DNA of 19,428 bases from Candidatus Bathyarchaeota archaeon (GCA_029907045.1 JARYMR010000014.1:1-19428); one strand, 5' to 3'. Positions 7,308-15,266 are shown, counted from the first letter of the stretch. Notes: generated by a model from the sequence alone, not told the origin. Made by a program: numbers and translations.

Positions 7308-8486
7308 ATGGCGCAAATGGTAATTGACACAGCAAATCACATTGCTGGTTACGCTGCAAAAGCAGCCCGAGTTAAGGTTGTCGCCGCTTATCCCATAACT
7401 CCTCAAACAACAATTGTTGAAAAAATAGCAGAATTTGTTGAGAAAGGCGAAATGGAGAGCGAGTACATTCGTGTGGAATCTGAACACAGCGCCATGGTAG
7501 CATGCATCGCTGCAGCTGCAACTGGTGTTAGAACCTTTACGGCGACATCAGCGCATGGTTTAGCCCTTATGCATGAGGCCCTCCATTGGGCTTCTGGTTC
7601 ACGGTTACCCATCGTAATGGTAGTAGTCAATCGTGCCATGGGGGCGCCTTGGAGCATATGGCCTGACTTCAGTGATTCTCTTTCTCAGAGGGATACTGGT
7701 TGGATTCAGTTTTATTGCGCTGACAACCAAGAAGTTTTCGACACCATAATTCAAGCTTACAAACTCTGTGAGGATGAACGGGTTTTTTTGCCAGCCATGA
7801 TTTGCCTTGAAGGTTTCATTTTGTCCCACACATATATGCCCGTAAAAATCCCAAGTCAAAAAGAAATCGATGATTTTCTGCCACCATACAAGTCTGGTTG
7901 GGTTTTGGATGTTAATAATCCTTTTTCTCATGCCAATCTTGTCTCGCCAGAGTGGTATATGGAGTTTCGTTACATGATACAGGAAGCCATGGAAAACGCC
8001 AAACGACTAATCCCACAAATTGATAAGGAGTATGGAAAGCGTTTCGGCTTTGAATATGGCGGGCTTGTTGAGAAATACAAATGTGAAGATGCAGATTTAA
8101 TATTGTTGACTATGGGAACCATGGGCAGTGAAGCCAAAATAACTGTAAACAACTTGCGAAAAGAGGGAATAAAGGTTGGATCAGCACGAATCAGAGTTTA
8201 CCGTCCATTCCCAGTGGAAGAAATAAGAAAACTTGCAGCGCAAGCAAAGATTTTTGCAACCATAGATCGCCACATATCCTTTGGAATGGAAGGATTCCTA
8301 GCCACAGAGGTTAAGGCTTCTCTCGTGGGTGAAGAAGAACCTCCTTTGGTTGCTGGCTTTATTGCGGGTTTAGGAGGGAGGGATGTAACGTCGGAAACTA
8401 TTGAGAAAATTGCTAAAAAATCCCTAAAGTGGATGCGCATGGGAAGGATTGAAAAAGAAACCGAATGGGTTGATTTAAGGGAGTGA
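7308..8486 (+). CDS. porA: Pyruvate:ferredoxin oxidoreductase, alpha subunit
   Basis: The alpha subunit (392 residues), containing the pyrimidine-binding half of the thiamine diphosphate site and a transketolase-C-like domain. Seen: AAYPITPQTT (26-35), VESEHSAM, TSAHGLALMHEALHWASG, the family block NRAMGAPWSIWPDFSDSLSQ, and the C-terminal GTMGSEAKITV and RVYRPFPVEEIRK. The frame is open upstream to 7227, but ATG 7308 is the true start: GGGAGGAGGAA lies 4 nt before it, and homologues start at this point. Its TGA overlaps the ribosome site of porB. The alpha chain alone does not separate pyruvate from branched-chain 2-oxoacid specificity with certainty. Confidence 0.95.
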   Translation: MAQMVIDTANHIAGYAAKAARVKVVAAYPITPQTTIVEKIAEFVEKGEMESEYIRVESEHSAMVACIAAAATGVRTFTATSAHGLALMHEALHWASGSRLPIVMVVVNRAMGAPWSIWPDFSDSLSQRDTGWIQFYCADNQEVFDTIIQAYKLCEDERVFLPAMICLEGFILSHTYMPVKIPSQKEIDDFLPPYKSGWVLDVNNPFSHANLVSPEWYMEFRYMIQEAMENAKRLIPQIDKEYGKRFGFEYGGLVEKYKCEDADLILLTMGTMGSEAKITVNNLRKEGIKVGSARIRVYRPFPVEEIRKLAAQAKIFATIDRHISFGMEGFLATEVKASLVGEEEPPLVAGFIAGLGGRDVTSETIEKIAKKSLKWMRMGRIEKETEWVDLRE

Positions 8487-8491
8487 AAAGA

Positions 8492-9382
8492 ATGGTGACA
8501 ATAAAAGAACTTCCCAAAGAAGAATATTTGCTTAAAGGTCATGCAGCTTGTGCTGGTTGCGGTCCCTCTATTGCTTTGCGCTTGCTCTTTAAAGCTTTAG
8601 GAAATAAAGTAATCTTGGTGGTTCCAGCCTGCTGCACCACAGTGATTCAAGGACCTTATCCATACACTTCTTCTGCTGTTCCTCTTCTAAACATACTCTT
8701 TGAATCCACTGCTGCAGCAGCATCAGGAATAGTTGCTGCAATGCGCCAAAGGAAAATGGAGGATATAACCGTTGTTGGATGGGCTGGTGATGGTGGAACC
8801 GTTGACATAGGCATCCAAGCCTTATCTGGAGCAGCTGAAAGGGAAACTAACTTCATCTACATTTGCTATGACAATGAAGCTTATGGCAATACGGGAATGC
8901 AGCGGAGCGGAGCAACCCCCTACGGTGCATGGACAACCACAACGCCCTCTGGAAAGAAAGAGCGCAAAAAAGACATGCCCTTAATCATGGCTGCTCATAG
9001 AATACCCTATGTTGCCACAGCTTGTCCATCATATCCCATAGACTTGGTGAACAAGCTTAGAAAGGCTAAGGAAATTAGAGGCACAAAGTACATTCACATT
9101 TTGGCGCCGTGTCCAACTGGATGGCGTTATGATAGTGGCAAAACTGTTGAGTTAGGGCGACTTGCTGTTCAAACTGGTCTGTGGGCGCTTTATGAAATTG
9201 AGTATGGAAAGTTTAAGCTTAATCCTCCAAGCGACCGATTAATCGAGAAAGCTAAGCGCAAACCCATCAAGGAATATTTTGCTTTACAGGGTAGATTTCG
9301 TAACTTAACTGATGAAGACCTTGAAAGAATCCAGAGATGGGTAGACGAAGACTGGGAACAGTACCGTAAACTAACTTCATAA
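8492..9382 (+). CDS. porB: Pyruvate:ferredoxin oxidoreductase, beta subunit
   Basis: The beta subunit (296 residues), holding the thiamine diphosphate pyrophosphate site and the proximal [4Fe-4S] cluster. Seen: the cluster cysteines C20 and C23 (GHAACAGCGPS), C48 (VVPACCTT) and a late cysteine in HILAPCPTGWRY; the metal-binding GDGGT and the Asn block DNEAYGNTGMQRSGATPYGA. ATG 8492 is preferred because GGGAGTGA ends 5 nt before it. GTG 8483 would overlap porA by 4 nt and lies inside that ribosome site. It closes the por operon; about 100 nt later comes alba. Confidence 0.95.
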   Translation: MVTIKELPKEEYLLKGHAACAGCGPSIALRLLFKALGNKVILVVPACCTTVIQGPYPYTSSAVPLLNILFESTAAAASGIVAAMRQRKMEDITVVGWAGDGGTVDIGIQALSGAAERETNFIYICYDNEAYGNTGMQRSGATPYGAWTTTTPSGKKERKKDMPLIMAAHRIPYVATACPSYPIDLVNKLRKAKEIRGTKYIHILAPCPTGWRYDSGKTVELGRLAVQTGLWALYEIEYGKFKLNPPSDRLIEKAKRKPIKEYFALQGRFRNLTDEDLERIQRWVDEDWEQYRKLTS

Positions 9383-9407
9383 CTGTATGTCTGGCGCCTT
9401 ACTGCAC

Positions 9408-9418
9408 GGAAAAATATA
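9408..9418 (+). promoter_or_regulatory. Putative TATA promoter of alba
   Basis: Between porB and alba, the AT element AAAATATA (9411-9418), preceded by purines CGGA that could serve as a BRE, is placed for a transcript start near 9440. That gives a short leader carrying the strong GGAGG site at 9472-9476. Placement and composition fit an archaeal core promoter; nothing else supports it. Confidence 0.45.
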
Positions 9419-9482
9419 AGAAGCTCAAAATCAATGATATAGACTGCTTGCTATTGTCCCACAATGAAAAAGGAGGCAATAT

Positions 9483-9839
9483 ATGGCAGAAGAAAAACAG
9501 AAAAAGGAAAGCGCAGAAAAACCAGCAAAACCTACACGACCATCAAGAACCACACAAAGCGCACAGAGCAACGAAAACATTGTTTTGATAGGCAAAAAAC
9601 CAGTGATGAATTACGTAGTTGCCTGCCTAACATTCTTTAACTCAGGTTCAAAGAAAGTTGTCGTTAAAGCCAGAGGGCGGGCAATCAGCAGGGCAGTGGA
9701 CACAGTTGAATTGTTGAGGCGAGCCTTCATGAAAGACGTTCAACTGGAAGGCATCAACATCAGCACAGAGGAAGTTGTCAGAGGCGAAGGTCAAAAAGCA
9801 AACGTTTCCGCCGTTGAAATCACATTGACCAGACTCTAA
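9483..9839 (+). CDS. albA: DNA/RNA-binding protein Alba with an N-terminal tail
   Basis: An archaeal chromatin protein. Seen: a near-canonical Alba core from residue 32, NIVLIGKKPVMNYVVACL, with the lysine pair K38/K39 that contacts DNA and is the acetylation region in Sulfolobus Alba, then VVVKARGRAISRAVDTVELLRR (residues 59-80) and the closing strand VSAVEITLTRL. Ahead of the core is a tail of about 30 residues rich in Lys, Glu, Pro, Ser and Thr, which the 90-odd-residue Sulfolobus protein lacks. The total is 118 residues. ATG 9483 follows AAAGGAGG with 6 nt spacing, so the tail is genuinely translated. A T-rich stretch about 65 nt past the stop (TTATTTTTCC near 9902-9911) may end the transcript. 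Confidence 0.95.
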   Translation: MAEEKQKKESAEKPAKPTRPSRTTQSAQSNENIVLIGKKPVMNYVVACLTFFNSGSKKVVVKARGRAISRAVDTVELLRRAFMKDVQLEGINISTEEVVRGEGQKANVSAVEITLTRL

Positions 9840-9937
9840 TGCGCTTTTAAACTCCTCTACAGCCAAAGTCGCCGATATAATACCTTACTGTAGATTATTA
9901 ATTATTTTTCCATAAAATCTTGTAAAGAGACAGCGCT

Positions 9938-9949
9938 AATTATATAAAG
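9938..9949 (+). promoter_or_regulatory. Putative TATA promoter of the class III aminotransferase gene
   Basis: AATTATATAAAG at 9938-9949 is a good archaeal TATA box. It predicts a start near 9971 and a leader of under 20 nt. That leader contains the ribosome site GGTGAT (9978-9983), 5 nt before ATG 9989. Spacing and sequence are both close to ideal. Confidence 0.6.
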
Positions 9950-9988
9950 CTCTACTTTCAAAATCTTAATCCTTATTGGTGATATAAC

Positions 9989-11326
9989 ATGAGCGCTTAT
10001 CCTAAAATAGTTGTAACTCCGCCAGGACCAAAAGCGAGGGAGCTTGTTAAAAAGGATGAAAGCCTCATTTCCCCCTCTTATGTGCGCTTTTATCCTCTCG
10101 TGATTGACTCTGGAAAAGGCTGTATAATACGGGATGTGGATGGAAACGAATACATAGATTTCAATTCTGGTTTAGCATGCTTAAACCTTGGTCATAACCA
10201 TCCTAAAGTTATTGCGGCCATAAAAAATCAGTGCGACCGATTCTTGCATTACTCTAACACAGACTTTTATTACCGCGAAGTTGTTGACCTTGCTGAGAAG
10301 CTTTCTGGGATTGCACCTGGAAATTTTGATAAGAAGATATTTTTTGGTAATAGTGGAACAGAAGCTATTGAGGCAGCCATTAAACTTGCAAAGTGGCATA
10401 GCCGCAAGCAATTGTTTATCGGGTTCATCGGCGCTTTTCATGGGCGTACAATAGGAGCATTGTCTTTTACAGCTAGTAAACCCACGCAGAGGCGTTATTT
10501 CTCTCCGTTAATGCCTGGCGTTACGCATGTTCCGTATCCATACTGTTATAGATGTCCCTTCAAGTTAACCTATCCGGAATGCCATTACTGGTGTGTAGAT
10601 TTCATTGACGAATTAGTCCTACAGAAGTATGTACCTCCAGAGGATGTTGCCGCCATACTTTTTGAGCCAATTCAAGGAGAGGGCGGCTATGTTGTCGCTC
10701 CCCCCGAATATTTCCAACGTTTGAAAAAGCTTGCTGACAAACATGGCATATTGCTCATAGACGATGAAGTTCAGTCTGGCATTGGCAGAACTGGAAAATG
10801 GTTCGCCATTGAACATTGGAACGTTGAACCCGACATCATCTGCAGCGCAAAAGCGTTGGCTTCGGGATTGCCATTAGGCGCAGCCATCGCCAAAGCAAAA
10901 ATTATGGACTGGGTTGGGGGTGCCCATGCAAGCACCTTTGGAGGTAACCCTCTAGCCTGTGTTGCCGCAAACGCTGTCATCGATGTCATTAAAGAGGAAA
11001 GGCTATTGGAAAATGCCACCAAGCAAGGCGCTTACATATTGAAGAGAGTTGAAGAATTGAAAGAAAAAAGTCGAATAGTTGGCGATGTAAGGGGCAAAGG
11101 CTTGATGATAGGGATGGAAATTGTGGAGGATAAGGAGAGCAAAAAGCCTGCCTCTGCGAAAGCTACGGAGATTATGATGCGTTCTTGGAAGCGTGGAGTT
11201 GCCGTCATAACTTGTGGAGTTTCAACAGTCAGAATTGCGCCACCTCTTAACATTACAAGAGACCTTGTTGACGCTGCGATGGAAATAATTGAGGATGTTG
11301 TAAAAGAGGTTGAAAAAGAAGCCTAA
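9989..11326 (+). CDS. Class III (acetylornithine/GABA-type) PLP aminotransferase
   Basis: A 445-residue fold-type I class III aminotransferase. Seen: DVDGNEYIDFNSGLACLNLGH (49-69), FFGNSGTEAIEAAIKLA (118-134), GAFHGRT (148-153), the PLP-binding LLIDDEVQSGIGRTG (255-269) with D259, and the Schiff-base lysine K288 in CSAKALASGLPLGA. It resembles the archaeal broad-specificity aminotransferase/racemase group near ornithine and 4-aminobutyrate aminotransferases, but the amino donor cannot be fixed from sequence. A four-cysteine insertion (C186, C189, C198, C202; YPYCYRCPF then ECHYWC) precedes the central domain and could hold a metal. It has its own promoter and is followed after 18 nt by a GNAT gene. 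Confidence 0.9.
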   Translation: MSAYPKIVVTPPGPKARELVKKDESLISPSYVRFYPLVIDSGKGCIIRDVDGNEYIDFNSGLACLNLGHNHPKVIAAIKNQCDRFLHYSNTDFYYREVVDLAEKLSGIAPGNFDKKIFFGNSGTEAIEAAIKLAKWHSRKQLFIGFIGAFHGRTIGALSFTASKPTQRRYFSPLMPGVTHVPYPYCYRCPFKLTYPECHYWCVDFIDELVLQKYVPPEDVAAILFEPIQGEGGYVVAPPEYFQRLKKLADKHGILLIDDEVQSGIGRTGKWFAIEHWNVEPDIICSAKALASGLPLGAAIAKAKIMDWVGGAHASTFGGNPLACVAANAVIDVIKEERLLENATKQGAYILKRVEELKEKSRIVGDVRGKGLMIGMEIVEDKESKKPASAKATEIMMRSWKRGVAVITCGVSTVRIAPPLNITRDLVDAAMEIIEDVVKEVEKEA

Positions 11327-11344
11327 ACGCTAGCGCGTGTTTGT

Positions 11345-11773
11345 ATGGAAATTCGCAACCTAACAGTAGACGACTACGAAGCCATTATTAACCTTTGGTC
11401 TAAGGCGAAATTACCCTTCAAACCAAAAGGGAGAGACAGCAAAGAAGCTATTACAGGGCAAATGAAGGCGAATCCAGATTTTTTCCTTGGAGCCTTCGAC
11501 GGCAACCGCCTTATCGGCACTGTTATTGTGAGCTGTGACGTGCGAAAGGGTTGGATAAACCGTTTAGCTGTTGACCCAGAGTATAGGCTTCGTGGTGTTG
11601 CCAAATCTTTGATTATTGAATCTGAGAAAATACTTCGGAGGCATGGAATTCGAATTGTTTGTGCCTTGATTGAAGATTATAACGTTGCATCGAAAAGGCT
11701 TTTTAAGAAACTCGGCTATGTGGAGCATCGTGATATAATATATTTTAGCAAAAGAGAAAGCGAAGAAATTTAA
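11345..11773 (+). CDS. GNAT family N-acetyltransferase
   Basis: A 142-residue single-domain GNAT. Seen: an N-terminal IRNLTVDDYEAIINLW, strand FFLGAFDGNRLIGTVIV, then INRLAVDPEYRLRGVAKSLI (71-90), in which R81-x-x-G84-x-A86 is the acetyl-CoA pyrophosphate loop, and the closing NVASKRLFKKLGYVE. The acceptor is unknown; protein N-termini or small amines are both possible. It lies 18 nt after the aminotransferase and probably shares its transcript. The spacer holds a short GC palindrome (CGCTAGCG) but no clear ribosome site. It is convergent with the methyltransferase gene, overlapping it by 4 nt. Confidence 0.88.
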   Translation: MEIRNLTVDDYEAIINLWSKAKLPFKPKGRDSKEAITGQMKANPDFFLGAFDGNRLIGTVIVSCDVRKGWINRLAVDPEYRLRGVAKSLIIESEKILRRHGIRIVCALIEDYNVASKRLFKKLGYVEHRDIIYFSKRESEEI

Positions 11774-12609
11774 CCCCTTTTTCTACATACCAGCAAGAAG
11801 TGTTCAGAGCTTCCGATAACTGAAGGATGCGTGCAAGTTTTCAGCAAAATCTCTATCCAAATGTTCCACTTTTCTTTATCCTTATAAAGTCTATTAGTTT
11901 CTTTCTCGTGATGTGAAGAAAGTCCTTCCAAACCAGCCATTTCCAATATTTCCGTTCCTTGTCTCTCAAAGAGATCATGTAATTCTTCTGGCAAAAACCA
12001 GTGTGTAGCAGTAAAGCCTTTTCCTTGTAACCCAGGAACGTAATCGCCGATTTCCCAATGGTGTTTTGCGTAGTGCATTTCATGTGGAAATTCGATCAGT
12101 ATGGATTTTAGTAAGCCGATGCGGCTGATAACGGAAACAAAGATTGGTGCGCCTCTTTTTGCAACGCGCACAAGCTCTGCGGATGCTTTTTCCCTATTCT
12201 TTGCGTTGAGTATATGCCCTAAAGCTCCTCCTAAACAAAGGACTGCATCAAAAGTTTCCTCATCAAACATGGATAAATCATCAACAGAACTCTCAACAAA
12301 TTGTTTAACCTTGTTTTGTACTTTTGCCTTTTTTATTTTTCTTTTAGCAATTTTTAGCATCTTTGGGACAATGTCTAATAAAACGACATCGAAACCCTGT
12401 TTTGCTAATTCAATTGTGTATCTGCCGGGTCCTCCACCAGCATCTAACACTAAACCTTTCTTTGGGAGATATTTCTTAAGGAAATGCATGGTAACGATGA
12501 ACTCGATTTGATGATACGGATCTATTTGTAAACGCCGCCATTCATATTGCGCTGTTTTTGTAAACCATTCCTTAACCATATTTCGAATTTGTTTTTCATC
12601 AATTTCCAT
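11770..12609 (-). CDS. SAM-dependent class I methyltransferase
   Basis: A 279-residue class I methyltransferase. Seen: motif I LVLDAGGGPGRYTIELAKQG (53-72), the acidic residue that would bind the SAM ribose in VVLLDIVPKML (D79), motif IV-like FDAVLCLGGALGHI, and an AELVRVAKRGAPIFVSVIS block typical after motif IV. The C-terminal half (EIGDYVPGLQGKGFTATHWF, SSHHEKETNRLY) presumably sets acceptor choice; I do not recognise a specific subfamily. ATG 12609 starts it. It lies 48 nt downstream of the MFS gene on the same strand and may be cotranscribed. Confidence 0.87.
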   Translation of the reverse strand: MEIDEKQIRNMVKEWFTKTAQYEWRRLQIDPYHQIEFIVTMHFLKKYLPKKGLVLDAGGGPGRYTIELAKQGFDVVLLDIVPKMLKIAKRKIKKAKVQNKVKQFVESSVDDLSMFDEETFDAVLCLGGALGHILNAKNREKASAELVRVAKRGAPIFVSVISRIGLLKSILIEFPHEMHYAKHHWEIGDYVPGLQGKGFTATHWFLPEELHDLFERQGTEILEMAGLEGLSSHHEKETNRLYKDKEKWNIWIEILLKTCTHPSVIGSSEHFLLVCRKRG

Positions 12610-12657
12610 TGTGTTGCCAACTCATTTTATGTATTTAATAATTCATGACTTTAAAAA

Positions 12658-13956
12658 TTAGGCTTCTCTTTCTTCTGGTTTAGGCTCACGCACGCCAAAA
12701 ACGATTAAGGCTGCAGATGGAATAGCAAGAACAGCCATAAGGATAAAGGGAAGCATTGGAGACACCGAATCATATAATAGCCCGCCTACTGCTCCACCAA
12801 CAGCCATGAATATGTAAGCAAAAAAGTTCATTGAACCAGTGACTTTCCCACGCTGGGCTTGCGGAACAAGATCAGCAAACATTGCTTGGTAAGATGAAAA
12901 GCCGAGGAGCATTGAGAATCCAAAGATAGGCATTACTATGAAGAGGGTTAAGTAGTTTCCGAAGATGAAGAGTAAGACTGCTGGAATCGTTAAGAAGCTT
13001 GATATAATTAAGGGGATTTTTCTGCCAACCTTGTCTATGAGTTTTCCAACAGGAAAGGATAGAATTATGTTGCAGATGAATAATGCAATCATTACGTATC
13101 CCCACATGATGCGAGCTTGTTGAAGGGCTGGGTCTTCTTCTGGGCGATAGAGAGCCAAGTTTGGAGTTCCTCCTATTTTAAGTACGTAAAAAGCGTAGAC
13201 TAGGAAAAGAACCTGAGACATTGAAAACGAAAATCGCATAATCAATTCTGAAAGGAATAAAAAGAACATGGAGCGGGGCACATTTTTCCACACCATTATT
13301 CCTTCTTTTAAAGCCTTAGGATAAGCGCGGAGGGCTTCCTTGAAATTTATCTTTTCCGGGTTTGCCATGCTTTCCTTCAGTTTTAATCGAACCATTGCCG
13401 CCGCAAAATAAAATGTTACAACGATGGCGTATGCTATTCTCATACCCATAATAGAGCCATAAGTGGCTACAAGAAAAAGAGCGATGGCTGGACCTGGAGT
13501 TGTGGACACGCTCATTATCAAGTTAAGTATAGAAAATCCCATACCCCGCTTTTCTGGCGGTACAGAATCAGCCATCATGGCGTTTAATGCTGGTTGGTAA
13601 AGCAAGCAAAGATTTTGTATGGCTGCCCCCACTAAAATGAACTCCCAACTTGGAGCAACAGCATAAAAAATGAAGGAAAGCGCCACCCCGAAGGTTAAAC
13701 TTGAAACAAGCCATCGCCTTCCATATTTATCCGCTAAGTAACCTCCCAAAAACTGGACGGAAGCCAAAGCTAGAAGCGAAACCAGCATAATAATGCCCAG
13801 AATTGTTGCGTTTCCGCCCAGTTGGATTACATAGTCTGAATAGTATGTTCCTGGAATTTCATTAACAAAATCCATAAGAATCCAGCTTATGATTAAAATA
13901 AGATAGTTTCCACTAAAGAAAGAGAACTCTTTCTTCAGCCTTTCCACAAATTTCAA
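12658..13956 (-). CDS. Major facilitator superfamily transporter
   Basis: A 432-residue polytopic membrane protein with about 12 predicted hydrophobic helices in two halves. Seen: MFS motif A in the loop after helix 2, GGYLADKYGRRW (71-82), and its repeat in the second half, GKLIDKVGRKIP. A long cytoplasmic linker containing ESMANPEKINFKEALRAYPK separates the halves. The N-terminal half also has the VPPEKRGMGFS type of loop (motif A-like region of MDR antiporters), echoed by VPQAQRGKVTGS in the second half. The substrate is unknown; a drug/metabolite exporter is a guess. The start is TTG 13956, preceded by GGATGA at 9 nt; GTG 13947 is the alternative. A TATA-like element lies on the minus strand at 14013-14024. 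Confidence 0.9.
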   Translation of the reverse strand: MKFVERLKKEFSFFSGNYLILIISWILMDFVNEIPGTYYSDYVIQLGGNATILGIIMLVSLLALASVQFLGGYLADKYGRRWLVSSLTFGVALSFIFYAVAPSWEFILVGAAIQNLCLLYQPALNAMMADSVPPEKRGMGFSILNLIMSVSTTPGPAIALFLVATYGSIMGMRIAYAIVVTFYFAAAMVRLKLKESMANPEKINFKEALRAYPKALKEGIMVWKNVPRSMFFLFLSELIMRFSFSMSQVLFLVYAFYVLKIGGTPNLALYRPEEDPALQQARIMWGYVMIALFICNIILSFPVGKLIDKVGRKIPLIISSFLTIPAVLLFIFGNYLTLFIVMPIFGFSMLLGFSSYQAMFADLVPQAQRGKVTGSMNFFAYIFMAVGGAVGGLLYDSVSPMLPFILMAVLAIPSAALIVFGVREPKPEEREA

Positions 13957-13973
13957 GATTTTAATTCATCCCT

Positions 13974-14024
13974 AGAAGGCTTCTTCTCTTAAACCAGCCT
14001 TTCTAATAAACATTATTTTAAATA
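13974..14024 (-). promoter_or_regulatory. Promoter region with inverted repeat upstream of the MFS gene
   Basis: On the minus strand TATTTAAAATAA (14024 to 14013) is a likely TATA box for the MFS transporter, predicting a start near 13990. The predicted start is flanked by an inverted repeat, AGAAGGCT (13974-13981) and AGCCTTTCT (13996-14004), with one unpaired base. It could be an operator or a leader hairpin. Confidence 0.4.
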
Positions 14025-14051
14025 GCCTTTTCTCTCTTTCAGCGAATTGTG

Positions 14052-14627
14052 CTAAAAACCATCAGGTTTCGCTATGATCTCTTTTATCTTTAAATCAAAG
14101 AATCTTGCAGCATTTGCCGGTTGTATCCTAAGGGCGGTATCTGCGCCACTTCCCGTTCCAGCAATGGCAACAATATCTTTATCAGCTGGAATTAAGCCAG
14201 CGTCGGCAGCCATCAATGTTATTTCTACGCATACTTTGGTTCCTTCTCCCATTAGCCTAAGCACATTGGCTATTAACTCTAAGGGTTGAATTGTTCCAAA
14301 ATCCTTGCGGATTGCCCGTTCAGCACTGCTTAAGGCGTGAACTCCGGTGAAAATTTTTGCTCCATTCTTCAAAATCTCTTTCCTATATTCTTCTTGTAAT
14401 TCGATTTTTCCAGGCTCTTTGAAGCCAAAGCAGTGCGTAACTACCACTACATTGTAGCCTTTGAAAGTTTTAGATGCTTTTGCTCCAGTTTTTCCTGTAG
14501 TTGAGGCAACCACCACCTCTTTAATCCCTTCTTTCTTTGCATATTCTTTGACAAATTCTAAAAGTTGGTCAGTATTGTGTGCGCCTGGTTTGCTAAAATA
14601 AAGTGTTTTCTTTTCAATAGCATCCAT
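14052..14627 (-). CDS. Stand-alone pyruvate kinase C-terminal (alpha/beta) domain protein
   Basis: A 191-residue protein resembling only the allosteric C-terminal domain of pyruvate kinase; the catalytic TIM barrel is absent. Seen: IKEVVVASTTGKTGAKASK (35-53), matching the TxSGxTA phosphate-binding loop region of that domain, VVVVTHCFGFKEPG (60-73), and the late glycine-rich VAIAGTGSGADTALRIQPA. Such free-standing copies are known in archaea and bacteria without an agreed role; binding of a phosphorylated ligand or nucleotide is a reasonable guess. ATG 14627 is used. It is divergent from the nitroreductase gene and lies upstream of the MFS gene on the same strand, which has its own TATA element. 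Confidence 0.78.
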   Translation of the reverse strand: MDAIEKKTLYFSKPGAHNTDQLLEFVKEYAKKEGIKEVVVASTTGKTGAKASKTFKGYNVVVVTHCFGFKEPGKIELQEEYRKEILKNGAKIFTGVHALSSAERAIRKDFGTIQPLELIANVLRLMGEGTKVCVEITLMAADAGLIPADKDIVAIAGTGSGADTALRIQPANAARFFDLKIKEIIAKPDGF

Positions 14628-14658
14628 AGCCTACGCCTCACATCTCCTAAACTATAAG

Positions 14659-14697
14659 CAATTAACTTTTATTAATTGTTATTAAAAAGAATAACAA
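14659..14697. promoter_or_regulatory. Two nested inverted repeats at the nitroreductase promoter
   Basis: Between the divergent PK-like and nitroreductase genes are two perfect inverted repeats, each with a 6-nt spacer. The first is CAATTAA (14659-14665) with TTAATTG (14672-14678). The second is TTGTTATT (14676-14683) with AATAACAA (14690-14697). They share three bases. The TATA-like CTTTTATTAA (14666-14675) lies inside the first, and the second covers the expected transcript start, 12 nt before ATG 14709. The arrangement fits a dimeric repressor site, but no regulator gene is adjacent. Confidence 0.5.
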
Positions 14698-14708
14698 AAG
14701 GAATTGTT

Positions 14709-15266
14709 ATGAATGAAACCATAAAGGTCATAAAAAGTAGAAGAAGCATAAGGAGATTCAAAACAGAACAAATAGGTGATTCAGAACTTCAAGGGATTTT
14801 GGAATGTGCTTTGCTTGCTCCTAACGCTCGAAACCAACAGAAATGGCATTTCACCGTAATCCAAAACAAAGATGTGCTTAATAAGATGGTTAACATTTTG
14901 AAGGAGAACATGCTAAATTCCGGGATAGAATTTTTGGCAGAGAGGGCAAAAGACCCAGCCTTTAATCCTTTTGGAAATGCTCCAACCCTTATTTTAATTA
15001 CAGCAGACAAAACCGCTCGTTTCGTTGAAATTGACTGTGCAGCAGCCGCCGAAAACATCTTAATAGCAGCCGAATCATTTGGCTTAGGTTCGCATATAAT
15101 GACTTCTACTGAGCTGCTCTTCACATCAGAAGAAGGCAAGAAACTAAAACAAGAGTTAGGGGTTCCAGAAGGATACGAACACGTTTGTACAATAGCGTTA
15201 GGATACAAAGATGAGGTTCCACCTGCGAAACCGAGAAGAAAAGACGTGATAAATTACGTAAAATAG
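14709..15266 (+). CDS. Nitroreductase family FMN-dependent protein
   Basis: A 185-residue member of the nitroreductase fold, an FMN oxidoreductase family acting on nitro compounds, quinones, flavins or other acceptors. Seen: the N-terminal phosphate-contacting SRRSIRRFK (10-18), the conserved APNARNQQKWHFTVI that covers FMN, a central ERAKDPAFNPFGNAPTLI, the AAAAENILIAAESFGLGSHIM helix and the C-terminal IALGYKDEVPPAKPRRK. ATG 14709 matches homologue N-termini; the in-frame TTG at 14676 lies inside the operator-like repeat and is unlikely. The ribosome site is weak (AAAGG at 9 nt). The real substrate is not predictable. Confidence 0.9.
   Translation: MNETIKVIKSRRSIRRFKTEQIGDSELQGILECALLAPNARNQQKWHFTVIQNKDVLNKMVNILKENMLNSGIEFLAERAKDPAFNPFGNAPTLILITADKTARFVEIDCAAAAENILIAAESFGLGSHIMTSTELLFTSEEGKKLKQELGVPEGYEHVCTIALGYKDEVPPAKPRRKDVINYVK

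Noticed and set aside
12101..12511. A 136-residue open frame opposite the methyltransferase
   Set aside because: It is antisense to a clear class I methyltransferase with intact motifs; its low-complexity Ser/Phe/Thr composition is typical of a shadow frame.
14789..15208. A 139-residue open frame opposite the nitroreductase gene
   Set aside because: It is antisense to a recognised family member, with no ribosome site and no recognisable motif.
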